This document shows positions 54,539-63,378 of a DNA stretch of 64,000 bases, one piece after another. Numbering within the stretch: position 1 is the first letter of the stretch; every line of letters begins with the position of its first letter. The notes beneath the pieces were generated by a model that was given only the letters and a program-made list of their open reading frames with translations, was not told the origin of the DNA and ran no database searches. This stretch comes from Verrucomicrobiia bacterium (GTDB lineage Bacteria; Verrucomicrobiota; Verrucomicrobiia; Verrucomicrobiales; DEV007): the NCBI GenBank assembly GCA_030425385.1, contig JAUIAH010000001.1, forward strand, positions 744,001-808,000. Reading direction: 5' to 3'. Position numbers and translations under genes: made by a program.

Positions 54539-57052
54539 GTGCAGCTTACATTTCACCAACCGCTTCTTTGGCTGGGTGTCCTTGTGTTGCTGGGGATTGG
54601 GTTTGGTTGGTCCTTGGTGGATCGGCCTATCGGGCGGCATTGGGGGGCGTTTCTCTGTCGGGCCATGGCTGTGTTGCTCCTGGTGCTGGCTCTGTGCCGT
54701 CCCGTGAGCTTGCTGGAAAGGGACGATGCGCACGTCTTGTTTCTGGTGGATGTGTCAGAATCAGTCAATCTTGACGCGGCTTTGGAGGTGCTTGATCTGG
54801 TGGAGGCTGCGGTGAGTGATCTGCGCCCGAAGGATTCATACGATTTGGCGGTGGTGGCGGATGGCTGTCGCGTCGTCGAGAATGCCGCTGCGCTCAGGGC
54901 GTTAATCGTTTCTTGGCAGGAAGCTTTTGTGGACGATGAGTTCCGACAAGCGTCTCGGTTGGAGGAGAGTTTGCGGGAGGCACGGTTGCGGTTTCCGGCT
55001 TCAAAGGCCAAACGTGTCGTGCTTTTCTCGGACGGTCACGAGACGCACGGCGACCTTGCACTGGCATTGTCTACCCTCGCCCAGGAAGGGATCGACGTCC
55101 GGTGGCATTCATTGGAGAGTCTAGCAGAAGCCGAGGCGGCGGTGGTGGCGCTAGAGGCCAGCTCTGCGAGCGCTTACGAAGGGGAAACGGTGCGCTTACG
55201 TGTCGACGTGGCGGCGAACCGTGCCATGGATGCACGCTTGCGTCTTGTGCATCAAGGCGTCGTCGCGCAGGAGCAGGCGGTCTCATTGAAGGCGGGCACG
55301 CAGCGGATTGATGTGGATGTGCCCATGCTGACTTCTGGTGATGGTGTATGGGTAGCGGAGATCGTATCGAGCGCGGATCATTTCCCATTGAACAACCAGC
55401 TTCGAACCACGGTGAAGGTGATAGGAAAGCCGCGTGTCTTGGCGTTGCATGAGGAGTCCCGCGAGTTGCGGAACTTCGTCCGGGCAATGAAGCAGCAAGA
55501 GATTGAAATTGAGGTACGTGGGGTGCGTGGGCTTCCTGAGTCGCTTGAGGAAATGCTTGCCTTTGATGCGATCCTCTTCTCTGACATTCCGGCTACGGCC
55601 TTGACGGAGTCCCAGATGGCTTTGGTAAAACGTTATGTCATGGACTTCGGTGGAGGGGTGGCCATGGTGGGATCGGAGAATTCCTTCGGATTAGGGGGTT
55701 ACTACCAAACGCCGGTGGAGGAGGTGCTGCCTCTAGTCTCGCGCTTTGAGAAGGAGAAGCAGAAACCATCTCTGGCGATGGTCCTGGTGATCGACAAATC
55801 AGGTTCCATGCAAGGGCTGCCGATTACCCTTGCGCGCCAAGCGGCCAAGGCCTCAGTGGAGCTCCTTGGCGCTCGTGATCAGATGGGCGTTATTGGTTTT
55901 GATGGAGAGCCGCAGATCGTTTCAGAACTGCGTGCAGCCACAGAGTCGGCGGCGATTCACGCAGGGATTGATTCCCTCAGTGCTGGGGGCGGAACGGATG
56001 TTTATCGAGGAATGTTAGCAGGGAAAGAACTGTTAGATCATGCTCTAGCAAAGATCAAGCACATGATTGTGCTCACCGACGGTCAGACTAGCGATGCGGA
56101 TTTCGTAGGGCTCTTGCAGGCGATGAATGATCGCGCCATCACTGTGTCTACCGTGGCGCTGGGCGAAGAGGCGGCACGGGAATTACTCGCCAGTATCGCG
56201 GAACTGGGGCGTGGGCGTTACTATGAAACGATGGATCCAGCCTCTGTTCCGCAGATCTTCACGAAGGAGACGATGCAGGCATCCAAATCGGCCATCAAGG
56301 AAGACCTCTATGCGCCTGTGATCGTTGGGGATCATGCACTATTGTCAGGGTATGCGGAAGAAGAATTGCCTTTCGTCCTCGGCTATGTGATGACCGAACC
56401 CAAGCCTACCGCGCGGGTGCTCTTAGGATTGGAAACGGGTGATCCCTTGCTGGCATTGGGAAATTATGGGCTTGGAAAGGGCATGGCCTTCACCGCGGAC
56501 CTAACGGAACGTTGGGGGAGTGAATGGCTTGCCTGGGCGGGCGGGGGGCGCTTCTGGGCGCAGGCGCTGCGTACGCTCCTCCGGCGGGCGGACACCCAGG
56601 GCATGGAGGTGGTGACCTCGGTGCAGGACCAGAGCCGAATGTGGAGCGTGGACGTGCGCCGCGTAGATGTGCAACAACGCCCCCTCGCGGGCATCACTTG
56701 GGAAGCGCAAGCCCTGGATGAACAAGGACGCGAGCAAGCTGTGGAAGTACGGGAAACGGGGTTGGGTCGCTATGCCATGCGTGTTCCGCTAGGGGATCAC
56801 GAGCAGCTCACCTTGCGCCTGCGTGATCGCGACCATGATCTCGTCAAGGTGCTTCACTATCATCGCCCCTATCCACGTGAATACATGTTAGGCGACGAGA
56901 TTCCCGAGGCGCTCCGCCAAACGCCCGCTTTTGAGATGGACGCGTTGTTAGAGGGATTGCAGCCTTCAGTGGCGCGGACATCGCTCACGCCGTGGGTAGC
57001 GTTCGGAGCCCTGGCCTTTACTCTTCTGGGGCTGCTTCTTCGCCGCTTGTAG
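54539..57052 (+). CDS. Membrane protein with two vWA domains and GATase-like domain
   Basis: An 837-residue protein of the BatA-like/vWA class found in Planctomycetes and Verrucomicrobia. Two membrane helices at the start (about 9-28 and 38-58) are followed by a degenerate vWA domain (about 66-200, LVDVSES). A class I glutamine-amidotransferase-like domain comes next (about 300-395), then a second vWA domain (about 405-575) with an intact MIDAS in DKSGSMQG. A C-terminal helix anchors the end (LTPWVAFGALAFTLLGLLL). The start is GTG at 54539. It is divergent from blaI across the double operator. Confidence 0.85.
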   Translation: MQLTFHQPLLWLGVLVLLGIGFGWSLVDRPIGRHWGAFLCRAMAVLLLVLALCRPVSLLERDDAHVLFLVDVSESVNLDAALEVLDLVEAAVSDLRPKDSYDLAVVADGCRVVENAAALRALIVSWQEAFVDDEFRQASRLEESLREARLRFPASKAKRVVLFSDGHETHGDLALALSTLAQEGIDVRWHSLESLAEAEAAVVALEASSASAYEGETVRLRVDVAANRAMDARLRLVHQGVVAQEQAVSLKAGTQRIDVDVPMLTSGDGVWVAEIVSSADHFPLNNQLRTTVKVIGKPRVLALHEESRELRNFVRAMKQQEIEIEVRGVRGLPESLEEMLAFDAILFSDIPATALTESQMALVKRYVMDFGGGVAMVGSENSFGLGGYYQTPVEEVLPLVSRFEKEKQKPSLAMVLVIDKSGSMQGLPITLARQAAKASVELLGARDQMGVIGFDGEPQIVSELRAATESAAIHAGIDSLSAGGGTDVYRGMLAGKELLDHALAKIKHMIVLTDGQTSDADFVGLLQAMNDRAITVSTVALGEEAARELLASIAELGRGRYYETMDPASVPQIFTKETMQASKSAIKEDLYAPVIVGDHALLSGYAEEELPFVLGYVMTEPKPTARVLLGLETGDPLLALGNYGLGKGMAFTADLTERWGSEWLAWAGGGRFWAQALRTLLRRADTQGMEVVTSVQDQSRMWSVDVRRVDVQQRPLAGITWEAQALDEQGREQAVEVRETGLGRYAMRVPLGDHEQLTLRLRDRDHDLVKVLHYHRPYPREYMLGDEIPEALRQTPAFEMDALLEGLQPSVARTSLTPWVAFGALAFTLLGLLLRRL

Positions 57053-58655
57053 TGGTGGACGGCGTGTCTTCCTCGATGCCTGGCTCGTCGAGTGGTTCCG
57101 CAGAAAGCGTGTCTTCAGTTAGGAGTTCCGCCGCTTGGATTCCGTTCACAGCGCGGCCTCCGGGGAGATCGAAATGACGCTCGCCTTCTTCGTAGGGCAC
57201 CACCCAAGAATCGGCGACCAGCGCCGTGATCTCTACCAACGTGTCCCGCGTTCTAGAGGGAGGGAATTGGACGCCGACCACAACCTGAGCGTTGGCATCT
57301 TCGTCAGGAATCAAGTCGCGCAAACGGAGCTCGGCATCGGTCCCAATCATGGCGAATCCGTTTACGGCCCGCAGTTCTCCTGGATAGATGAGGCGGAAAG
57401 AGCGGAAGATGGTGGGATCATTAAACGGAACGCCGAAGTAAGTCGATGGCTGCAACGTTAGTCTGAAATAGGTGGTTGTGGTAGGGCGTTCCAGACGCCA
57501 TTTCTGCCACTCCATGGGTTGATACCCCACGGCTACTTCCCAGTCGACTTTGGGCCCTTGTGAGGTGTGTTCGATCGCGACTTCGCGTCGCGTGCCCATC
57601 AGGCCGAGCGCCGTCTGATGCATCGTCACATCGAGCCCTGGTAGATCCGCACGTCGATGATTCTCGAAATTCTCCACTTCATGCCGCCGGATTGGTTGGA
57701 GGATGTAGTAGCGCCGAAGCAAGGGCATGACGGTGTTCGGACGGCGGATCAGCGGCTCGAAATCCTCGACGTTCCTCACGGCGTAGAATTGGCGGATGAG
57801 GGCTTTCGCTTCTTCGATATCTTCATGCGTCAGCGGTTGGAGATAGCGCGGAGTGGTATTGGGAGCGTCGGGAGATGCTGTCTCCGTGCCGTATTGCATG
57901 GCATCGCGGACGAACCAGAACACGGTACCGCCGAGGACGAGGAGTAGCAGAAGAGTGATCCAGACACTATCAAAACGGCCCCCGCGCAAGAACCACGAGA
58001 TGATGGGTAAATCTTGCAGCCGGGTGATGAGGCGCTCGCGAAAGGTGAGGGTGATTGGTCGAGGGGGATCCACCAAGGGAGGTGCGTCCGTTCCGAGCTT
58101 CTCCCAATTCTTGGTGAAACGCGCTTGGTCCTCTCCCGAAATCTCTGGAGTTTCCGGAGGAGCAGCCTCGTTGGCTTCACTGATCGGCTGCGGCGTGGGT
58201 GGTTCGTAGTGTTCTTTGGGCATCATTCCGAGTTTCCGGCCCACCTCCGAGATCTGCCCATCGCGCAGGATGAGTCGCCGAGTTTCTTCGAGGGCATTCC
58301 GTTCATGGTCGAGGAGGGGAACTGTACCCGGCTGTGAGGGAAAGGGAACCAAGGGTGCTGCGGGTGGGCGTTTCGCGTCTTCTTTGCGCACGCGCTTCCG
58401 ACTGATATCGGTCACCACGGGCGTGTCAGGCCGGGCCCCTTCGGAGCGCGTGCTCCGCTTGACGACGCCTTTTGTGGCCGTCTTCAATTGCTCCAGGAAG
58501 CTCGCTTTCCACGACCGGACCAATTCCGGATCCAATCCATGCTCTTGAGCAATTGTCTCGGGAGGGACGCTCTCACGGATCATCCGCTGAATGGCGGCCT
58601 CTCGGAATGCTGGATCTTCAGGATTCCCAGACGGTTGAGCGCTGGATGTAGACAT
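57018..58655 (-). CDS. HTH - transmembrane - periplasmic-domain fusion protein
   Basis: A 545-residue protein. Residues about 17-53 form a transposase-like helix-turn-helix (REAAIQRMIRESVPPETIAQ and SWKASFLEQL). A long basic and Pro-rich linker follows (about 60-220), then one membrane helix (231-249). A periplasmic domain from about 265 carries the landmarks VDWEVAVGYQPMEWQKW and FRLTLQPSTYFG shared with the protein at 46665. The tail is acidic and Thr-rich. A membrane-bound transcription regulator that senses something in the periplasm is the simplest reading. It overlaps the convergent vWA gene by 35 bp. Confidence 0.72.
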   Translation of the reverse strand: MSTSSAQPSGNPEDPAFREAAIQRMIRESVPPETIAQEHGLDPELVRSWKASFLEQLKTATKGVVKRSTRSEGARPDTPVVTDISRKRVRKEDAKRPPAAPLVPFPSQPGTVPLLDHERNALEETRRLILRDGQISEVGRKLGMMPKEHYEPPTPQPISEANEAAPPETPEISGEDQARFTKNWEKLGTDAPPLVDPPRPITLTFRERLITRLQDLPIISWFLRGGRFDSVWITLLLLLVLGGTVFWFVRDAMQYGTETASPDAPNTTPRYLQPLTHEDIEEAKALIRQFYAVRNVEDFEPLIRRPNTVMPLLRRYYILQPIRRHEVENFENHRRADLPGLDVTMHQTALGLMGTRREVAIEHTSQGPKVDWEVAVGYQPMEWQKWRLERPTTTTYFRLTLQPSTYFGVPFNDPTIFRSFRLIYPGELRAVNGFAMIGTDAELRLRDLIPDEDANAQVVVGVQFPPSRTRDTLVEITALVADSWVVPYEEGERHFDLPGGRAVNGIQAAELLTEDTLSAEPLDEPGIEEDTPSTTTSGEEAAPEE

Positions 58656-58789
58656 TAGAATGAGCGTGGCCTTCGACTTTCGAACGCGACGCAAACGACG
58701 TTCTCGGTTCTGACCGCGAGTGTAGGGGAACGTTCGATCCAGGCAAGGAATCTACCGGGGAAACGCGTGCGGCCTTTCAGCTTTGCGAA

Positions 58790-58808
58790 ACTTTCAGCCA
58801 CCGAAAGT
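58790..58808. promoter_or_regulatory. Inverted repeat upstream of the unusual metal ABC operon
   Basis: ACTTTC (58790-58795) and GAAAGT (58803-58808) are perfect inverted copies 7 bp apart, about 50 bp before the ATG at 58857. A CTTTCAG hexamer-like repeat occurs just upstream. They could bind a regulator of the operon; they do not resemble the repeats before the 40.7-kb metal operon. Confidence 0.3.
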
Positions 58809-58856
58809 GGAAGGATTCTTGTGAAGCCCTTTGGCCCTTCTAGGGTTCTTCTCGTG

Positions 58857-60107
58857 ATGCCTCGCCTCTGTCCATTCCTTGTTGTCGCCCTGATCGTCCT
58901 CGGCTTGGGATCCAGCTGGGCACACCAGGTGGAAGGAGGCAACTTGCAGCTGATTGCCGAGCTGGAGGATGAGTATTTGCTCTATGATGTCAGTGCGGAA
59001 ACGTCGCTCGTCCCACCGCTCGCTGAGATCACCGCCGAATCCGAGAGCTTCCCGTCGAAAGAGAGCATTGCCGAATCCCTGACAGCGTATTTCGCGGAGC
59101 ATTGCCCCGTGCGTATTGACGGGATCGAAGTGGCGCCAGTGCTAGAAGAGATCGATTTCCAAAAGCTGGAGAACCAGGTGAACCTTGGGGAAGTGACAGA
59201 TTTCGTCATGAGCTATTTCCTCATGAAGTATCCAGTCAAGACCAAGCCGCAGACGGTCGACATGCGGTGGGGCATCTATCTTCCTGACAGAGTGAAAGAC
59301 CTAGTTCCTCAAGTTCCGGATCCCACGGGGCACGAGCCTCAAATGGTGGACACAATCTTCTACACCTTCGGCGAGTTGGACCTTGTTGTCTTCAGCCCGA
59401 AAGAGCCGCAGTACATCTGGCATTCGCCCAAGCCGGTGTTGTCGGTGGATGCGGAGGCGCGTTTGCAAGCGGCCATGGCGGCGGTGTCCGCCGCGAGCCA
59501 ACGCTTCTTTCCGCTGGGTTGGGTCTTGGCGGGGCTCATGTTGGGAGTGACTGTCTTGTTAGGCCTCTTGGGGAAACGAGGCGTGGCCTTGGCGTGCGCA
59601 GGAGTGGCCGTGGCCCTCGGAGCGGCTCATGGAGCGCTCAAGATTCCCTTGCCGCACGAGCCGGAACGCCTCACCGCAGAGGCGGCCTTACAGCGTTTCC
59701 AGGATTTGCACCAGAATATCTATCGCGCTTTCGACTACGACTCAGATGAGGCGATCTACGACACCCTGGCACAGAGTGTTTCGGGTGAGTTGCTAGAAGA
59801 AATCTACAGTGATGTCTATAAGAGCCTCGTCATGAAAGAAGATGGAGGTGCTGTCTGTCGAGTGAAACAGTTAGAGTATCTGGACTGTTTGCCGAGCCCA
59901 TTGAATGACGGAGAGACCGGCTTTGCCTTTGATTGCCAGTGGCGCGTGCATGGGCTCGTCCAGCACTGGGGACACACCCACGAACGTGTCAATGAATACG
60001 CCGCGCGCTATGTGCTGAGCCAGGTGGACGATTGGTGGCGGATCACAGATGTGGAGGTGACCCGTGAGAAACGGCTCGATGCCCAGTCACTTGAGGTGGT
60101 GAACTAA
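58857..60107 (+). CDS. Unknown membrane protein, first gene of the unusual metal ABC operon
   Basis: A 416-residue protein with a signal peptide (about 1-22), a periplasmic domain (about 25-215, with QVEGGNLQLIAELEDEYLLYDV), two adjacent membrane helices (219-238 and 242-260) and a second periplasmic or cytosolic domain (about 270-416, with FDYDSDEAIYDTLAQSV). Scattered His and Asp/Glu residues are present but no clear metal cluster. No family is recognised. The ABC ATPase gene starts 4 bp after its stop, so it is probably a subunit or partner of the transporter. Confidence 0.7.
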   Translation: MPRLCPFLVVALIVLGLGSSWAHQVEGGNLQLIAELEDEYLLYDVSAETSLVPPLAEITAESESFPSKESIAESLTAYFAEHCPVRIDGIEVAPVLEEIDFQKLENQVNLGEVTDFVMSYFLMKYPVKTKPQTVDMRWGIYLPDRVKDLVPQVPDPTGHEPQMVDTIFYTFGELDLVVFSPKEPQYIWHSPKPVLSVDAEARLQAAMAAVSAASQRFFPLGWVLAGLMLGVTVLLGLLGKRGVALACAGVAVALGAAHGALKIPLPHEPERLTAEAALQRFQDLHQNIYRAFDYDSDEAIYDTLAQSVSGELLEEIYSDVYKSLVMKEDGGAVCRVKQLEYLDCLPSPLNDGETGFAFDCQWRVHGLVQHWGHTHERVNEYAARYVLSQVDDWWRITDVEVTREKRLDAQSLEVVN

Positions 60108-60111
60108 CATC

Positions 60112-60795
60112 ATGATGGAGCCAGAACAGCCGAGCATTCGTGTTGTGGATGTTCATTATCAGTATCCTTCCTCTTCCTTCGTTTTCCAGTTGCCGAGCTT
60201 CACCGCGCAGCCCGGTGAACGCGTGGCCATCACGGGCCCGAGCGGTTGTGGCAAGACGACTTTGCTCCGCCTGATCACGGGGTTGCTGCAGCCTCAGAAG
60301 GGGCGCGTCTTTCTCGGGGGGGAAGAGATCAGCGTGTTGCCGGAGAAGGCGAAACGTGCGCTGCGCATCGCTCGGGTGGGTTCCATTCCTCAGGAGTTGG
60401 ATTTGTTAGACTATCTCTGTGTGGAGGACAACATGCTCCTCCCATTCTCTATCAATCGTGCCTTGCGTCTCACCTCGGCTGCGCGCGAAGAGCAGCGCCA
60501 GCTCACGGATGCGCTCGGCTTGCAGGGAAAGCATGCGCGCTTCCCTCATCAACTCTCCCAAGGAGAACGCCAGCGTGTCGCGATCGGGCGCGCCCTCATC
60601 ACGCGGCCTGAGATCCTCGTGGCGGACGAGCCCACGGGCAACCTAGACGGCAACACGGCACGACAGGTGTTAGAATTGTTAGGCAAGTTGATCGAAGAAC
60701 GGGGCACCACTCTCTTGATGGTCACGCATGACCTCAGCCTGCTCGATTTCTTTGATCGGCAATTTGATCTCACAGAGGCATCGGAAACGGCATGA
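60112..60795 (+). CDS. LolD/MacB-type ABC ATP-binding protein
   Basis: A 227-residue ATPase with Walker A GPSGCGKTT, signature LSQGERQRVAIGRAL, Walker [13 protein letters not shown] and the switch His in VTHDLSLLD. The EPTGNLD motif puts it in the LolD/MacB/FtsE group, not in the ZnuC/Fur-type metal ATPases. It overlaps the permease gene by 4 bp. Confidence 0.92.
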   Translation: MMEPEQPSIRVVDVHYQYPSSSFVFQLPSFTAQPGERVAITGPSGCGKTTLLRLITGLLQPQKGRVFLGGEEISVLPEKAKRALRIARVGSIPQELDLLDYLCVEDNMLLPFSINRALRLTSAAREEQRQLTDALGLQGKHARFPHQLSQGERQRVAIGRALITRPEILVADEPTGNLDGNTARQVLELLGKLIEERGTTLLMVTHDLSLLDFFDRQFDLTEASETA

Positions 60796-61970
60796 CACAG
60801 GTCTTTCGGCTCACGTGGCGCTACCTCGCCTTTCACAAACTGCGGTCGGTCATTCTCGTGACTTGCCTCGCCCTGACATTTCTCTTGCCCGCCTATCTGC
60901 ATCTTCTCATCAGTCAATATGAGACAAATCTCACGGAGCGCGCACGGCAAACTCCTCTGGTGTTGGGGCCGCGAGGCAACCCCTTTGATCTCGTCTTGCG
61001 CACGCTCTATTTCACTCGGACGAAGGACGAAACGGTCACCATTTCCCTGGCAGATCAACAGGAAGCGGAGAGTCATCGACGGGGAACCGTGATTCCAATG
61101 CATCTGGGCTACACGGCAAGAGATTTCCCGGTGGTGGGCACGAGCTTGGAATACATCGAGCATCGCCAGCTGCAGCTGGCGCACGGCACGCTGCCCTTGG
61201 TCTTGGGAGATGCCGTGCTTGGGAGTGATGTGGCACAAAGGCTAGGATTGATGCCTGGGGATCATGTGCTCACGGATCAGACAAGCCTCTATAACATTGC
61301 GGCGGAGCAGCCTTTGAAACTCCAAGTGGTGGGAGTGCTCTCTCCCAGCCACACACCCGACGATGGCGCGGTCTTTGTCGATACAAAGACGGCCTGGGTC
61401 ATCGCGGGACTGGGACATGGGCATGATGATTTGGAAAAGCCCGAGAATCAGGGCCAACTGCTCAAACGAGACGCTGATGGTTCCTTGGTAGGGAGCGCTG
61501 CTGTGGCTCCGTATCGGGAGATCACGGCAGAGAATCTCGCCAGTTTCCACTTTCATGGGGAGCCGAACGCCCTGCCGCTTTCCTCATTGATCCTCGTTCC
61601 GGACGACGCGAAGAATCGCACCATTCTCAAGGGGCACTACCAACTTTCAGAGACGGTTCAATTGCTTCCCCCAGCCGAGGTGGTCGATGATTTGCTCGCC
61701 ATCGTCTTCAAAGTGAAGCGTTTCTTTGATGCCAGCTTCACCCTCGTCCTCCTGACGACCGCATTGTTCCTCGTCTTGGTCATGGTTCTAACGTGGAAGC
61801 TGCGCCAGCGCGAGCGCGAGACGCTCACACGGATTGGGTGTGGACGCGGTACCATCGCCTGGCTGCAGATCTCCGAATTACTCCTCTTGCTTGCCTTCGG
61901 CCTGGTCCTGGCTTTTCTCCTCGCCTACCTGCTTGTATCTCTGACAGAACCCCAAACGCTTTTCTCATGA
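60792..61970 (+). CDS. FtsX/MacB-type ABC permease
   Basis: A 392-residue protein. One N-terminal helix (about 16-38) is followed by a large periplasmic domain (about 40-300) and three C-terminal helices (about 312-334, 345-365, 370-388). The plan is that of FtsX/LolC/MacB, with a short form of the domain. A His-containing segment (GHGHDDLEKPEN) lies in the periplasmic part. It overlaps the ATPase gene upstream and the ZnuA-like gene downstream by 4 bp, so all are translationally coupled. Confidence 0.85.
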   Translation: MTQVFRLTWRYLAFHKLRSVILVTCLALTFLLPAYLHLLISQYETNLTERARQTPLVLGPRGNPFDLVLRTLYFTRTKDETVTISLADQQEAESHRRGTVIPMHLGYTARDFPVVGTSLEYIEHRQLQLAHGTLPLVLGDAVLGSDVAQRLGLMPGDHVLTDQTSLYNIAAEQPLKLQVVGVLSPSHTPDDGAVFVDTKTAWVIAGLGHGHDDLEKPENQGQLLKRDADGSLVGSAAVAPYREITAENLASFHFHGEPNALPLSSLILVPDDAKNRTILKGHYQLSETVQLLPPAEVVDDLLAIVFKVKRFFDASFTLVLLTTALFLVLVMVLTWKLRQRERETLTRIGCGRGTIAWLQISELLLLLAFGLVLAFLLAYLLVSLTEPQTLFS

Positions 61971-62896
61971 AACTCCCCTCATTTCCCTTCCTAACAATGG
62001 CCTGCATGGCTGGCTTCGTCATCAGTGCTTGTGATCAGAAGCCTGCTGAGACGACGGCAGACGCATCGGCGCCGGAGAAACCAGTGGTGCTCACGACCTT
62101 TTATCCGACCCAGTACTTCGCCGAGCGTATCGGTCAGGACTTGATCGATGTCCGCTGTCCCTTGCCAGAAGGTGCTGATCCGATCCACTGGATGCCTGAT
62201 GCGGAGGCGCTTCAGGCCTACCAAAGTGGGGACCTTGTGGTGATCAATGGAGCCGAGTTTGAGCAATGGGTTGGCAAAGTGAGCTTGCCCACGAGCAAAG
62301 TGGTGAACACGGCTGCAGGCTTCGAAGACCAGTTTGTGCGCTATGAGCACGCTGTCCGGCACAAGCACGGGCCCGAAGGCGAGCACAGCCACGAAGGCAT
62401 CGATGGCCATACCTGGGTGGATCCCGTCAATGCGGTGGCCCAGGCCGAGGCGCTCGCCGCCGCCCTCACCAAGCTACGACCAGATCAGGAGGGCGCTATA
62501 GCCGGGGGAATGGCCTCTTTGAAAGAGGACCTCCTTGCGCTCGACGCCCGCTGGCGTGCCTTTGCGCAGGCATGGGGAGATCGCCCTCTCTTCGCGTCGC
62601 ATCCGGCCTACAACTACATTGCGAGTCGCTACGATTTGCAGATCCTCTCATTTGATTTCGATCCTGACGAAGTCCCCGACCACGACGCCTTGCATGAAGT
62701 GGAACATGAGCTTGAGGACGCGGAAGCCACGCTGATGCTCTGGGAGAGTGAACCCAAGCCACAGGTGGCGGCCGCTCTGGCAAAGCTTGGATTCACCAAT
62801 ATCACCGTGTCCCCCTGCGAATCGGCTCCTGAGGATGGCGACTATTTGAGCGTGATGCAAGAAGGGCTCGCGAGGTTAGAAGCTCAGGTGCCCTAG
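61967..62896 (+). CDS. ZnuA-like metal-binding lipoprotein
   Basis: A 309-residue protein with a lipoprotein signal (about 1-22, VISACDQ). The mature part is a cluster A-I metal-binding fold: LTTFYPTQYFAERIGQD, His in EGADPIHWMP, His in DGHTWVDP, His in ASHPAYNYIA and an acidic ligand in LMLWESEPK. A His-rich loop (RHKHGPEGEHSHEG, about residues 120-135) is like that of ZnuA. Only the FtsX-type permease encoded in the same operon is available as partner. It probably feeds or senses zinc. Confidence 0.88.
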   Translation: MKLPSFPFLTMACMAGFVISACDQKPAETTADASAPEKPVVLTTFYPTQYFAERIGQDLIDVRCPLPEGADPIHWMPDAEALQAYQSGDLVVINGAEFEQWVGKVSLPTSKVVNTAAGFEDQFVRYEHAVRHKHGPEGEHSHEGIDGHTWVDPVNAVAQAEALAAALTKLRPDQEGAIAGGMASLKEDLLALDARWRAFAQAWGDRPLFASHPAYNYIASRYDLQILSFDFDPDEVPDHDALHEVEHELEDAEATLMLWESEPKPQVAAALAKLGFTNITVSPCESAPEDGDYLSVMQEGLARLEAQVP

Positions 62897-63378
62897 CGTT
62901 ATTGCCGTATTGAACGGCGATTCCCTTTCCATGTGTTGGAGATTACCGTGGCGGATTCTTTGTTCTGATCATGATTGAGTGATCAAGTCCAAGTGCAGCT
63001 TCTTAGCATCAGTTGGTCATTGGTCAGCCGAATGAGAAATTCGTCTTTGTGCCGTGAGACGAAGCCATGTCTCTATTTCGAGTCCAGAAGCGTGACCTGA
63101 AGGCACCTTCAGCATGGGTGTCCATTGCTCTTGTGTAAGGGAAGGGTCTTCGAGATATCTAGACCAAGTTACTGGTTTGTTTCAGATGCCAGGGCATGAC
63201 TTGTTCTGTCTGACGAAGATGCCGTGTTGGCGGATATAGGAAGTCTCTTTCGCCACATGAGATTGGTGCTGATGTGAAGAAGACGACAGACTAATGGTCA
63301 TCGATTGATAACTTTCGGCTTGAGGACTTGGTTCGTTGGGCCGTCCCATTACGGGGCGATCTCTAACAATATCCATCC
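62897..63378. other. Gene-poor stretch before the TPR gene; possible decayed ORF
   Basis: No intact gene is seen. On the minus strand, one frame between about 63376 and 63010 reads SYIRQHGIFVRQNKSCPGI, then an in-frame TGA (63182), then a further 54 residues (KPVTWSRYLEDPSLTQEQW and on) to another stop. This looks like a protein interrupted by one stop, but the family is not recognised and chance cannot be excluded. Confidence 0.3.
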
